DNA of 64,000 bases from an uncultured Methylococcaceae bacterium (GTDB lineage Bacteria > Pseudomonadota > Gammaproteobacteria > Methylococcales > Methylomonadaceae): positions 91,371-155,370 of the forward strand of contig CAJAVP010000100.1 in assembly GCA_903945375.1 (NCBI GenBank), read 5' to 3'. Position 1 is the first letter of the stretch; the number at the start of each line of letters is the position of its first letter. A program made the position numbers and the translations under genes. The notes under the pieces were generated by a model, which was not told where the DNA came from, did no database searches, and saw nothing but the letters and a program-made list of their open reading frames with translations. Shown here piece after piece: positions 25,827-37,900 of the stretch.

Positions 25827-27407
25827 ATGACCCAAATTAATAATACCCTCAACCGACTCCGAGACCGCAATCAAGAGCAGCTGCTCTGCGGAGGACTCAA
25901 AGGGATAGAAAAAGAAAGCCTGCGATTAAATCAAGACGGATTGATTGCCCAAACCCATCATCCCTATGGCTTAGGTTCAGCTTTAACACATCCTTATATT
26001 ACAACGGATTATTCAGAAGCTCTGATTGAGTTAATTACGCCGCCCTTTGCTGATATCAGTGACACCTTAACTTACTTGCACCGCATTCATCAATTCGTTT
26101 ACCAACACCTCGACAATGAAATATTGCTGGCAAGCAGTATGCCGTGCGGAATAAATAGCGATGAAAGTATTCGAATTGCAGAATATGGCACATCGAATAT
26201 CGGGCGTATGAAACATATCTATCGCCACGGACTCTGGCATCGTTATGGACGCACCATGCAGGCTATTGCCGGTATACATTTTAATTACTCGGTGCCTGAT
26301 GCCTTATGGTCAGCCTTACATCAAATACAAGCCAGCCCCTTACATCTTGAGCAATTCACCGCAGCCGGATATTTCGGATTGATTAGAAACTTCCAACGCA
26401 TTGGCTGGTTGATTTTGTATTTATTTGGTGCCTCACCGGCGATTTGCAAAAGCTTTTTTAACAGCCGTCCCGAACTTAAGCAGCAATTTGACGAATTTGA
26501 CAGCCATACCCTTTACCACCCGTATGCGACATCCTTGCGAATGAGTGATATTGGTTATAAAAGCAAAAACCAAGCAAATCTTTGCATCGACTACAATTCG
26601 CTCTCCGGCTATGTAAGTAGTCTTTGCAAAGCGATTAGCACACCTTATCCGGATTACCAAAAAATAGGGGTCGTCGTTGGACAAGAATACCGTCAACTCA
26701 ATGACAATATTTTGCAAATTGAAAACGAATTTTACAGCACCATCCGCCCTAAGCAGATCACTGAATCCTGTGAAAAACCCACGGTAGCACTCAAACACCG
26801 AGGTGTTCGTTATATTGAAATGCGCTCATTAGATTTAGACGTATTTCAAGCACTAGGTATTGATGCCCATAAAGCTCGTTTTGTTGAAGCCTTATTACTA
26901 ACCTGCTTATTGACAGATAGCCCAATGATTAGTGAACAAGATCACCTGATTCACAATGCCAATCAACTGGTCGTTGCTCATGAGGGAAGAAAGCCGGGCT
27001 TGCTACTCAACAAAAATCAGCAAATGATCCCGCTATCCGTCTGGGCAAACGAGATATTGGAGACTATGCGACCCGTTTGCGCCATTTTAGATAGCGCAGA
27101 TCCCGATCAACCGTACAGCTTCGCACTTGAACAGCAGCAACAACTGATTGAAAACCCAGACTTAACCGCCTCTGCTCGACAATTAGCCTTCATGAACCAA
27201 CAATCTCAGTCGTTTGCTAGTTTTGCCCATACAAAATCCACAGAACACGCAAATTATTTCAAACAAAATAAACTAGATTCGCTTAATACCTCACAGTTTA
27301 CTGAAATGGCAAGCCAATCTCATGACAAACAACACGAAATAGAAGCCACACCCCAGCTTCCATTTGATGAGTTTCTAAACCGCTATTTTTCACAAACCTG
27401 CGACTAA
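25827..27407 (+). CDS. gshA: Glutamate--cysteine ligase
   Basis: The 526-residue enzyme joins glutamate and cysteine, the first step of glutathione synthesis. The family signature LCGGLKGIEKESLRLNQDG lies at the N-terminus, with ITTDYSEALIELITP and RYIEMRSLDLDVFQALGID further on, as in the gammaproteobacterial GshA class. The frame is open to 25758, but the ATG at 25827 gives the normal start MTQINNTLNRLRDRNQ. It lies four bases before cysH, so cysteine supply and use are linked. Confidence 0.93.
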   Translation: MTQINNTLNRLRDRNQEQLLCGGLKGIEKESLRLNQDGLIAQTHHPYGLGSALTHPYITTDYSEALIELITPPFADISDTLTYLHRIHQFVYQHLDNEILLASSMPCGINSDESIRIAEYGTSNIGRMKHIYRHGLWHRYGRTMQAIAGIHFNYSVPDALWSALHQIQASPLHLEQFTAAGYFGLIRNFQRIGWLILYLFGASPAICKSFFNSRPELKQQFDEFDSHTLYHPYATSLRMSDIGYKSKNQANLCIDYNSLSGYVSSLCKAISTPYPDYQKIGVVVGQEYRQLNDNILQIENEFYSTIRPKQITESCEKPTVALKHRGVRYIEMRSLDLDVFQALGIDAHKARFVEALLLTCLLTDSPMISEQDHLIHNANQLVVAHEGRKPGLLLNKNQQMIPLSVWANEILETMRPVCAILDSADPDQPYSFALEQQQQLIENPDLTASARQLAFMNQQSQSFASFAHTKSTEHANYFKQNKLDSLNTSQFTEMASQSHDKQHEIEATPQLPFDEFLNRYFSQTCD

Positions 27408-27411
27408 GCCT

Positions 27412-28134
27412 ATGCTTACTATTGATATCGAAGCCTTACAAACTGAACTGACCCATCAAAAACCACGTATTATTCTCACAAAAGCATTGGAATTGTTTGA
27501 CAATATAGCCATTTCTTTCAGTGGTGCTGAGGATGTGGTGCTCATTGATATGGCGGTGAAAATCAAAAAAGACATCGCTGTTTTTTGTTTAGATACGGGG
27601 CGTCTGCATCCTGAAACCTATCGTTATATCGAAAAAATTCGCCAACATTATCAATTGGACATTGAACTATTAAGCCCGGATCGTCATTGTTTAGACGATT
27701 TTGTGAAGAGAAAAGGCTTATTTAGTTTTTATCAAGACGGTCATCATGAATGTTGCAGCTTGCGTAAAGTTGAGCCATTGGCACGCAAAATCGCTGGCCT
27801 AGAGGCGTGGATTACCGGACAACGAAAAGACCAAAGCTTGGACACCCGCCAACACATCCCCGAAGTTCAAGTCGATAGCACCTTCTCCACCGCTCAGCAT
27901 CGCCTGCTAAAATTCAATCCGCTGCTCAACTGGAGCTCCGCACAAGTTTGGGATTATATTCATGTCTACGAAGTCCCTTATAACGAACTGCATAGCCGAG
28001 GCTTTGTTAGCATAGGTTGCGAACCGTGCACCAAACCCATATTACCCAACCAACACGAAAGAGCGGGACGGTGGTGGTGGGAGGATGAAACCAAAAAAGA
28101 ATGTGGACTCCACGCCAGCAATCTGCATTCATAA
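27412..28134 (+). CDS. cysH: Assimilatory APS reductase (CysH, Fe-S type)
   Basis: The 240-residue reductase has the pyrophosphatase-like SFSGAEDVV loop (residues 35-43). Two cysteine pairs, C114-C115 (HECCSLRKVEP) and C203/C206 (GCEPCTKP), mark the [4Fe-4S] APS-reductase type. A C-terminal catalytic C231 lies in KKECGLH. It reduces activated sulfate to sulfite, downstream of the Sbp-CysTWA sulfate importer at 3.5-7.5 kb. It directly follows gshA. Confidence 0.93.
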   Translation: MLTIDIEALQTELTHQKPRIILTKALELFDNIAISFSGAEDVVLIDMAVKIKKDIAVFCLDTGRLHPETYRYIEKIRQHYQLDIELLSPDRHCLDDFVKRKGLFSFYQDGHHECCSLRKVEPLARKIAGLEAWITGQRKDQSLDTRQHIPEVQVDSTFSTAQHRLLKFNPLLNWSSAQVWDYIHVYEVPYNELHSRGFVSIGCEPCTKPILPNQHERAGRWWWEDETKKECGLHASNLHS

Positions 28135-28215
28135 AAATCAGCGCGTATCGTAGGCATCATCCCCATCGATTTGCCATATGCGAATGATCTAGGACATCTA
28201 TAATGCACTACGCTT

Positions 28216-30645
28216 TTAAATATTAAAATGACTCAAGGATACAGACAATTCGCGTGTTTGATCTTCAAGCGATTCTGCGGCAGCGGCGGCTTGTTCAACT
28301 AATGCCGCATTCTGTTGTGTTGCATCATCCATTTGTCTAATGGCTTGATTGACTTGACTAATTCCCATAGATTGTTCAGCAGATGCGCTGGTAATTTCAA
28401 CAATAATGGCTTTGACATGGCTAATTGCCCGCACAATTTCATCCATTGTCTGTCCAGCGGTAAAAACCAATTGACTGCCGGTGTTCACTTTATCAACTGA
28501 ATCATTAATTAAATTATTAATCTCGCCGGCTGCATTACCGGCTCGTTGAGCTAAATGACGCACTTCGGTCGCAACAACAGCAAAGCCTTTGCCTTGTTCA
28601 CCGGCGCGGGCGGCTTCAATGGCTGCATTTAGAGCTAAGATATTGGTTTGAAATGCAATTTCATCTATAACGGAAATAATGTCTACAATTCGTTGCGATG
28701 ATTGATTAATATCATCCATAGTGTTTACTACTGAATTGACCGCTTTAGATCCGCGTGTTGCAATGCTCACCGCTTGTTCAGACAATTCATTAACCCGCAA
28801 GGCATGGGAATTATTTTGTTGGACGGTAGATGTTAGCTCTTGCATACTCGCTGTCGTTTGTTCTAGGCTCGCCGCTTGTTCTTCGGTGCGATGAGATAAA
28901 TTATTATTGCCAGCGGCAATTTCTTTAGCAGCGCTATTGATCAGCGTTGCAGCCTCATGCACTTGACTAATCAACTGTTTTAAATTCTTTGCAGTATGGT
29001 TAATACCTGTTGTGACTTTACCAAAGATGCCAGGGTAATTTTGCTGTATCGATTGCGTTAAATCGCCTTCCGCCAGTGCTTCAGCAACTCGAACAATATC
29101 ATTTAAACTTTCTAAAGCATCGACGGTTAAGTTGATATTATCTTTTAATACTGCCAATTCTCCCTGTCCTTCAACGGTAACACGTCGAGAGATATCACCG
29201 GAGGCAATACACGCCATAACGTGACCAATATCACTAAACATAGCCTGCATAGCGGCTTCTGCGTTATTGACATTATCTATTGCCTGTTTAAATTCGCCTT
29301 TACAGCGAATAGTGATACGTTTTGAAAAATTACCATTGCGTAGGGCTTGCATGGCTTGATTTAGCGCAGTGATAGTCTGAGTTAATTCATCAACCGTTGA
29401 ATTGACATTCTCTTTTAAACGCTTTAGGTCGCCGTTGACATTCACTTCAACACGAACTTGGAAATTACCATTTTCAAGAGCGCTCATAACCGAATTAGTT
29501 TCTTGTAATGCCGTTTGTAGTGTCGCAATCATATTGCTAAATGCTTGTGCGGTTTGTCCAATTTCATCGCGTGACTGATAATCGATTGTTTTAGAAAAAT
29601 CTCCGGTTTTATCAACTTCAACAATAGCATCTCTTATCAGTGAGAGTGGGTTAGTAATGGTTTTGGTAATTAAACGAACAAGAATAAAAGTGATAATAAA
29701 TACAATGAGGGTACTCAAAATATTGCCGATTAATGCGGTGAGTGCGGTGGCTTGGATTGTTTTAGCACTGTATTGTAAGTCAGTGATTAAACGATCTTCA
29801 ACTATTTTCATAGCATTAATACGCAAGGTTGCCATATCAAACCAATAGCTACTCTCTATTCCTAATGGCGTGTCTAGTGGTGATTGAAAAACGTATTTAC
29901 GTAATCTATCGACCTCATCAATCGCATTTCCTGTTACGGTATTAGTGTGGAAAGCCATTTGATCAGGCTTTGTAATTTGAACAAATTGATTCAAGCTCGC
30001 ATTATATTCGCCAAAATTGACTGATATTTTTAATAAGTGCGCCAAATCCAATTTATTGATTGCAAAAACACCTGAAATAAGCGCACGTTCACGACCTGCA
30101 CGTTCTTTCATATTTAGATAGGCCAAATAAATATTAGCCCCACGCATAATTTCATCGTCTTTAACTTGCTTGCCTGTATCATTTGATAATTCAAGTAATG
30201 ATTGAATTATTTCCGTATATTGGCTTGCAGCCACTAAGCCATCAATTGCGAATTCATCTGCTTGTTTGCGTAATGCTTTGAGTTTGCTTAATTGTGTAAG
30301 AGAGTTTTTAAATGTATCTTTCCCTTTTGCAATACGGCTATTGATATCATTTGTTAATAATTGAAGTGTTTTATCACTTTCAAGTCGCAGTTCTGGAAGC
30401 TTATCTGCCATTTTTGCGCCATGGCTACTAATAAAACCGACCGTTGTACCGCGTTCCTTTTGTAACTGGTGAATAGTTGCGCCAATTTCAGATACAAAAT
30501 AGCTATCTTGAATTAATGCTTTTGACGTTGAATAGCGCGTCAATTTATCAATAAGCATGAGTGAACTAAAAATAACAATACCTAACATGGGTAAAAATAA
30601 CATGAGAAGCAATTTACTTTTAATCGGTATATTTTTAATGGCCAT
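28216..30645 (-). CDS. NIT-domain methyl-accepting chemotaxis protein
   Basis: An 809-residue chemoreceptor. After an N-terminal transmembrane segment (about 11-33) comes a periplasmic NIT-like domain (about 50-290; [19 protein letters not shown] and [18 protein letters not shown]), which is known to sense nitrate or nitrite. A second span (about 300-325) leads into several HAMP-like units ([14 protein letters not shown] and following repeats). The C-terminal signalling hairpin tip is [21 protein letters not shown]. It may direct movement toward nitrite or nitrate in a cell that carries nirS. Confidence 0.9.
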   Translation of the reverse strand: MAIKNIPIKSKLLLMLFLPMLGIVIFSSLMLIDKLTRYSTSKALIQDSYFVSEIGATIHQLQKERGTTVGFISSHGAKMADKLPELRLESDKTLQLLTNDINSRIAKGKDTFKNSLTQLSKLKALRKQADEFAIDGLVAASQYTEIIQSLLELSNDTGKQVKDDEIMRGANIYLAYLNMKERAGRERALISGVFAINKLDLAHLLKISVNFGEYNASLNQFVQITKPDQMAFHTNTVTGNAIDEVDRLRKYVFQSPLDTPLGIESSYWFDMATLRINAMKIVEDRLITDLQYSAKTIQATALTALIGNILSTLIVFIITFILVRLITKTITNPLSLIRDAIVEVDKTGDFSKTIDYQSRDEIGQTAQAFSNMIATLQTALQETNSVMSALENGNFQVRVEVNVNGDLKRLKENVNSTVDELTQTITALNQAMQALRNGNFSKRITIRCKGEFKQAIDNVNNAEAAMQAMFSDIGHVMACIASGDISRRVTVEGQGELAVLKDNINLTVDALESLNDIVRVAEALAEGDLTQSIQQNYPGIFGKVTTGINHTAKNLKQLISQVHEAATLINSAAKEIAAGNNNLSHRTEEQAASLEQTTASMQELTSTVQQNNSHALRVNELSEQAVSIATRGSKAVNSVVNTMDDINQSSQRIVDIISVIDEIAFQTNILALNAAIEAARAGEQGKGFAVVATEVRHLAQRAGNAAGEINNLINDSVDKVNTGSQLVFTAGQTMDEIVRAISHVKAIIVEITSASAEQSMGISQVNQAIRQMDDATQQNAALVEQAAAAAESLEDQTRELSVSLSHFNI

Positions 30646-30709
30646 TGTATTACCTTAATATATTTTATATTGCAATGCTAATAGGATATTATTAGCTTAA
30701 AATAGAACA

Positions 30710-32863
30710 TCAATCCTGAAGCCTGATTTGAGAAGGCATATTTGCCAATAAATCAATATGAAATGCTAAGGCATCTGGTTTATGTAAGAGTCCCTCTTCA
30801 CCTGAGGCATTGGGATTTAATTGTCTTTTCTCAATAAAATCGACCATTCGGCGACTATTATAGATCAGCAAAACACGATGGCCGTGATTGCTGTGATAAA
30901 TTTGATAGGCCACATTTATTTCTTCAAAGCACGGGTTTCGGTTTAACCACGCATCAAGCTGCGTATTGTCCCCTTCTGTCAGTAAGCGTAGAACCGAATC
31001 GGCATGGTTGTAAATCAATGATTTTAAATAATCTAGCAACAAACCGGCTAATTGATGCCGTTGTAATGCGCGTACCTCATCATCGGAAAAATCAAAACTC
31101 TCAGCAACCAAATAATGTTTATTACGTTCACCATCATTGGCAAACAACGATATTTTTGCCAAATCGGCGTGTTGTAACGCTTCTAAAAAAGACAGTGGCG
31201 CACGAATATGTTTATCGACCGTCACAACCCAAGGCAGCGCACGGCTGGTTCTAATAAAGCGCTCTTGTACACTTTTAATCACGGCAGAGCGAGGTAATTC
31301 ATCATCACGACCTTGCGGTTTAACAAGAAACGCATCAATTGCGGTGATTTGGGTATGAAAACCTGCTGAGTTAAATTCGGAAATAATATCAGCATAACGC
31401 GGCTTATAAGGAATGCCCGTGCCGTCATACAACAGATTAATCCGCAACATACGGGCATGGCGTGATACCAATCCGCGTAAACGATTGGCAAACGGTTCGA
31501 CAAAAACATAATCGTCACTGTGATGACTAGCGGCGGTTAATACGCTGTATAAATCACTGAGCTTGCGAAATTCGTCCAGTGAAGCAATGACGAAGTTTTC
31601 ATGGCATTGCGCCATCGCAATTTCTTCGACGGCGGTTTTTCCTGAGCCCGCTCCGCCCATACTCATAAAGAGTTTGGGATAGGCATCAGCGATTTTTCCT
31701 TCAAAAATACGCTCTTTTGAGTCTTCAAGCTTTTGGGTGATCTTGACCAATCGCTCATAGGCAATCTCAACGCCACGCCGCAACCGCTCATCATTGCCAG
31801 CATTATGTAGTAGTTGATTTTTTAGTGCGAGATTAGCCGTTAAATCAAACACTATCGCCGATTCTCCGAGACATTGTTTAATTAATTGCAGCAATTCGGT
31901 ATGGCCCGGAGCGCGTAGACCAGTCAGAATGTTCACATCCAGACAAAACAGCGGTGCGATGCCTTGCTCAGTGATGTGAATGCCATCACAACTACGCTGC
32001 TGACGCAGATGCTCTGTTCCGGGCAGATAGCCAATAACGGTTTTAGAAAGCTCAGGGGGATAGTCGGCAAATTGTTTACCCGGTAAAAATAAGTCTTCTC
32101 GAATACTGGCAAGTGGGACTAAGCCGCCGTTGACGGTAACCAAACAGGCTACGCCCTCTGGTGTCTCATGAAATAAAAACGGAATGCCTTGCACAAAGCG
32201 TTTATGTTCTGGCCATTTTCCATAGGCATTGGGCTGATTTTGTAAATTTACGCGGCGAGTCGGATCCAGTGCATGTTCAAAAGCTAGCGTAATCGTTGCT
32301 AAATCGCTTTCAGGATCATGTAATCCTTTACAGTCTTGAGCCGTTAAACGCCGATAATCAATACCTTGAGGATAAACACTATTAAATGCCGGCAAATTGC
32401 TCAACACGACCATAAAGAAATCCAGACAAATGCGATTGCCATAACTGAACGGTCTGACTAAACGCATTTTTTGATAAAACACGCTTAAACGCTCGGCGAT
32501 ATTGGCGGTGTACATCACAAAGCCATTATTATCAAAAATAGCCGTATCTTCATTATCTTCATCATCTAGCACTAAACGCTCAATTACTAAGCGAAACTGT
32601 TTACGCTTGTTAGCTTCCAGCATTGTGCCGGGGCGATGGTTGACGGTTGCTTGTTCTTTCCAATCATAAAAGAGTTCCCGATGAATACGCGAGAATAGCT
32701 CGGTCAAATAAGTCACTCGTTTGGCTTGATCGTGGGATACGGTATTTTCTATTTCTCGCTGTAAGGTGCTTTGCATAACGCAGCCTCGGGCAATGGCCAA
32801 AGCGGTACGCAATTTTTTAAGGTGGTCGTAACGGGAGAGCGTGTGCGTAGAAGGAGTATTCAC
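30710..32863 (-). CDS. Fic-like plus zeta-toxin-like P-loop protein
   Basis: The 717-residue soluble protein has two parts. Residues 137-144 read RPFSYGNR, resembling the Fic AMP-transferase motif HPFxxGNGR but with arginine in place of the catalytic histidine. The second half begins with a Walker A motif GGAGSGKT at 403-410, followed by FVIASLDEFRK and LRINLLYDGTGI, like zeta toxins and related small-molecule kinases. No antitoxin or signal peptide is seen. Assignment of the first part is tentative; the P-loop kinase-like part is clearer. It sits 64 bases upstream of the NIT chemoreceptor on the same strand. Confidence 0.6.
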   Translation of the reverse strand: MNTPSTHTLSRYDHLKKLRTALAIARGCVMQSTLQREIENTVSHDQAKRVTYLTELFSRIHRELFYDWKEQATVNHRPGTMLEANKRKQFRLVIERLVLDDEDNEDTAIFDNNGFVMYTANIAERLSVFYQKMRLVRPFSYGNRICLDFFMVVLSNLPAFNSVYPQGIDYRRLTAQDCKGLHDPESDLATITLAFEHALDPTRRVNLQNQPNAYGKWPEHKRFVQGIPFLFHETPEGVACLVTVNGGLVPLASIREDLFLPGKQFADYPPELSKTVIGYLPGTEHLRQQRSCDGIHITEQGIAPLFCLDVNILTGLRAPGHTELLQLIKQCLGESAIVFDLTANLALKNQLLHNAGNDERLRRGVEIAYERLVKITQKLEDSKERIFEGKIADAYPKLFMSMGGAGSGKTAVEEIAMAQCHENFVIASLDEFRKLSDLYSVLTAASHHSDDYVFVEPFANRLRGLVSRHARMLRINLLYDGTGIPYKPRYADIISEFNSAGFHTQITAIDAFLVKPQGRDDELPRSAVIKSVQERFIRTSRALPWVVTVDKHIRAPLSFLEALQHADLAKISLFANDGERNKHYLVAESFDFSDDEVRALQRHQLAGLLLDYLKSLIYNHADSVLRLLTEGDNTQLDAWLNRNPCFEEINVAYQIYHSNHGHRVLLIYNSRRMVDFIEKRQLNPNASGEEGLLHKPDALAFHIDLLANMPSQIRLQD

Positions 32864-33018
32864 TGCGGCCTTTAAATTTGGATTGAGAAAAACGTAACTA
32901 GACGGTCAAACTATATCAGTTTGGCTAAGCTTAATAAATGTAGAAAAACATCAAACGACAATAAGATTTTTTGTCGACAAACAACCTTAATAATGCCGAG
33001 TCTATTTGGTTAGCATGA

Positions 33019-33993
<975 letters not shown>

Positions 33994-33998
33994 CGACT

Positions 33999-34796
33999 TT
34001 GCGTTTTTTATTAATCGTCATTCTTATGCTGACGGGTTGTGCAACACCCGCTCAGCATTATGCAAACGAAGCCATTAAGCTGGGCTTAACCGAAGCGACG
34101 GTCACCACGCCAACGTTCCAGCATCGTTTATACCTCAATGCCTTAGCACAAACACCGAGTTTACCCGCTAGAGACTTACATGTTTATTTAGATGGTGATG
34201 GTACGCCCTGGGAACAAGAGCGTTGGCCTGCGGATGATCCTACCGCAAGAAATCCGATGCTATTACGATTGATGGCAATGGATAATTCCCCGGCTATTTT
34301 ACTGGGTCGTCCTTGTTATCATGGTTTAAGCCATTCGTTAGGTTGCGAAGGCCGTTTATGGACATCAAAACGCTATGCGCGAGACATTGTTGACAGCATG
34401 GCGGCAGCTTTAAAAAGCTGGCTACAAACCCATCCTTTTAACCATCTGGTTTTGATAGGGCATAGTGGTGGTGGCACATTAGCCACATTGATGGTTGAGC
34501 AAATCGCAGAAGTACAAACGGTGGTGACCTTAGCGGCTAATTTGGATGTCGCGGCTTGGTGTCGATTTCATGATGCCGAGCCTTTGTTAGATTCGCTAAA
34601 CCCAATGACTGAAAAACCACTGGCTTCACACATTAAACAATTTCATTTAGCGGGTGCGCGAGATGAGGTTGTTCCTGCTCGCATTATTGAATCGTACGCT
34701 AAACGACAGCCCGATGCCGTGTACATGAGATTTTTGGAGTTTGACCATCACTGTTGTTGGGAAACGATTTGGCAAAACAGTTTACATTTGTTTTGA
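33999..34796 (+). CDS. Lipoprotein alpha/beta hydrolase
   Basis: The 265-residue protein begins with a TTG start five bases after hemF. It has a lipobox MLTGC (C14), so it is probably anchored in the envelope. A nucleophile elbow GHSGG (S156) and a late FDHHCCWE histidine suggest a serine hydrolase. The substrate is unknown. Spacing suggests co-transcription with hemF. Confidence 0.75.
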   Translation: MRFLLIVILMLTGCATPAQHYANEAIKLGLTEATVTTPTFQHRLYLNALAQTPSLPARDLHVYLDGDGTPWEQERWPADDPTARNPMLLRLMAMDNSPAILLGRPCYHGLSHSLGCEGRLWTSKRYARDIVDSMAAALKSWLQTHPFNHLVLIGHSGGGTLATLMVEQIAEVQTVVTLAANLDVAAWCRFHDAEPLLDSLNPMTEKPLASHIKQFHLAGARDEVVPARIIESYAKRQPDAVYMRFLEFDHHCCWETIWQNSLHLF

Positions 34797-34811
34797 AGAA
34801 GACTAATAGCA

Positions 34812-34853
34812 GCAATTCTCCTTATTTACGTTGAATGTCCTAATGATAATGGC
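34812..34853. repeat. Palindromic intergenic repeat, family A (inverted copy)
   Basis: Contains GCAATTCTCC and TTTACGTTGAATGTC, the reverse complement of the core at 1944-1976, ending in TAATGATAATGGC. Confidence 0.5.
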
Positions 34854-34947
34854 TGCCCTAAAAACTGCATGAACAAGTGCAATTCAATAATGCTACAATT
34901 TATCGGACAACCCCTATAAGGTAAATCATCGTGACCAAACCGCTGCT

Positions 34948-37900
34948 ATGTCGAATTTAATCAAATCATCAACGCCTCGTAACATTTGGCTTGGTTATCT
35001 GCTAACCATAATGCTGGTCGGTGGTGTGCTTATCTATGAACGACACCAAGCACATAACGCTGTTTTTAATAATGAGCAGCAACATTTGCAGCAACAAGCA
35101 CAAATGATCGGTAAAAATCTCAGTTTGCGTTTGCAAACCACGAGTAACGCCCTAGATTCCATTCGTAATACGCTCCACGATACGACGGATAATACGGCTC
35201 TAAATGAGCACTTGCAATCATTGTCAGCCGCCATGATTGGAGTACAGTCGTTTTTAATTGTGAATCGCAACGGCGATGTCATTGCCAGCAACCACGCCAA
35301 ATTGATTGGCAAAAACTTTAAAAATGCCGAACGTTACCAAACCATCCTAAAAGGCAGTAACCCAGCGGTGTTGTATATTTCGACGCCGTTTAAAACCCCA
35401 TTAGGCATTTGGGCATTTGGCGTGGGTAAAATGATTCCCGATGCCGAGAATCATTTTAATGGCTATGTGTTAGCGATTCTTGATCCTGATTATTTTAGTT
35501 TATTGGTGGAATCAGTCTTGTACGCGCCAGATATGCGTGTTGATCTCATCCATGGTGACGGTCAAATCGTTTTTAGCTCGCATGATAAGATGCTTAGCAA
35601 TGAGACAAGCTTAAGTCCAACTCAATTGACTCTATTCCATACGTTTTTGAACGGCGATCCGCTACAATCGTTCTATGAAAACGAGCCAAACACCGATCGA
35701 ATGGTACGTTTACTGGTTTTTCATTCCATTTACCCCGCTTTTTCCAAGGCAGACAAACCCTTAGTCGTTAAAATTAGTCGTGATATTTCACCTATTTTGA
35801 GCGTATGGCAAAATGAAACAAAACTACGGCTCGTGGCTTTTAGCATAGTGACTATCTTGCTTGGCGTGGTTTTAGGTCTTCATTTTCGTCGTTTAAAATT
35901 GCAGACCGCTCATTTGAATGAAATGAATCAATCGATTCTGTTACTAAAGGATCAAAAGCAATTTGCTCTCGCAACGATGGATGCTATTTCCGCACATCTT
36001 TGCGTACTCGATAAAACCGGAGTGATCATTGCCGTAAATACAGCCTGGATCAACTTCTATAACGCCAATTCACAGGAGCGCAGCTTAGCAAATTATGGTG
36101 TCGGTATTAACTATCTCGATTGTTGCCATACCCCTGATTCAAGAGACACAGAGATAAGCGAGGCCTGTAAAGGCATTCAATCGGTTATCCGAGGTGATAG
36201 TCAACGCTTTAGTTTTGAATACCCGTGTCAAACCCCTATGCAACTCTACTGGTTCAACATGATCGTAACGCCTTTTAGCGGTGACAGCGGCCATGTGGTA
36301 GTTGCCCATGAAAATATTACTGAGCGCAAGCTGGCTGAAGAGCAACTGCGGCATAATGAAGCCAGACTCCGTTTAACTACCGATGCTGCCGATGCGGGAA
36401 TATGGTATTGGGATGTCATTGACAATACCTTGGAATGGTCAACACGCTGTAAACAACATTTAGCTTTAGCCTTAGACGAAACCCCTACTTTGCAGCATTT
36501 TTTCGATACGATGCACCCCGATGATCGAGAAAAAGTGAATCAATCGTTAAACCAATCCTTGTTAGATTATCAAGACTATCAGGCAGAATATCGCATTATT
36601 CATCCGGATGGCTCTACACATTGGATTGAAGCACTGGGTCGGATGTATCTCAATGCAAAGGGCGTACCCGAAGGAATAGGCGGTATTACGCTGGATATTT
36701 CCGCACGTAAGCAGGCAGAGAAAAACCTGCATGACAGCGAGCGTCGTTTCCGTGATTTATTTGAGCATTTACCCATTGCCTATCAGTCGCTAGATATTAA
36801 TGGCTGTTGGCTGGATGCTAATCAAAAAATGGCCGACTTGCTTGGTTTTGAATCGCCCTCGCAATTACTCGGTCAATATTTTGATGAATTTTGGGATGAT
36901 GACATTCGCGATACCTTCGATGCCGCATTTGATCAGTTCAAAGTTTCTCACCGTGTTGAAGGCGAATTAATCTTACATAAACGTGATGGCACACCCTTTT
37001 CAGCACTGATTTTTGGACGTATTCAACGCGATGATCACGGACATTTTCTACATACCCACTGCATTGTTATTGATATCTCTGAACGCAGAGAAATGGAACA
37101 AAAATTACGGCAATTCAATATCGAACTAGAAGAAACGGTACAACGACGTACCGCGCAATTGGTTGCCGCAAATGCCGCTAAAAGCGAGTTTCTCGCCAAT
37201 ATGAGCCATGAAATCCGCTCTCCAATGAACGCCGTGATTGGCTTATCCAATTTGCTGTTGGACTCTGACTTGACCGCACACCAACGTGATTACATTAATC
37301 GTATTCATTTGGCGGGCACGGCCTTACTGGGCGTACTGAACGATATTCTGGATTATTCAAAAATTGAATCGGGGCATTTGCAGCTTGAACACATTCCGCT
37401 GAGTATTCGTGAGGTACTCAATAAATGCCATGCCTTATTTTCGATTCAGGCAGAAAATAAGAAACTCGACTTAAGTTTTGAGATTGCGCCTGAGGTGCCA
37501 GAACAACTACAAGGCGATCCGTTACGCTTATTACAAGTGCTCAATAATTTGGTGAGCAATGCCTTAAAATTCACCGAGCATGGCGGTGTTTCTATCCATG
37601 TGCAGTGTCAAGCTGATGAGGAACAGGCTGATGCGGTATTGCTTAAGGTGTTAGTTAAAGATACCGGCATTGGTTTATCGACGGCACAAATCGACCGCTT
37701 GTTTACCGCTTTTCAGCAAGCGGATACGTCAACCTCCCGCCACTATGGTGGCACTGGTTTGGGCTTAAGTATCAATAGGCGTCTGGTGGAACTTATGGGT
37801 GGCAAAATTGGCGTTGATAGCGCACCCAATCAAGGCAGTAGCTTTTGGTTTACCGCACGTTTAGGTCGGATAAATACAGCTGACAAGCCGCATATCTCAG

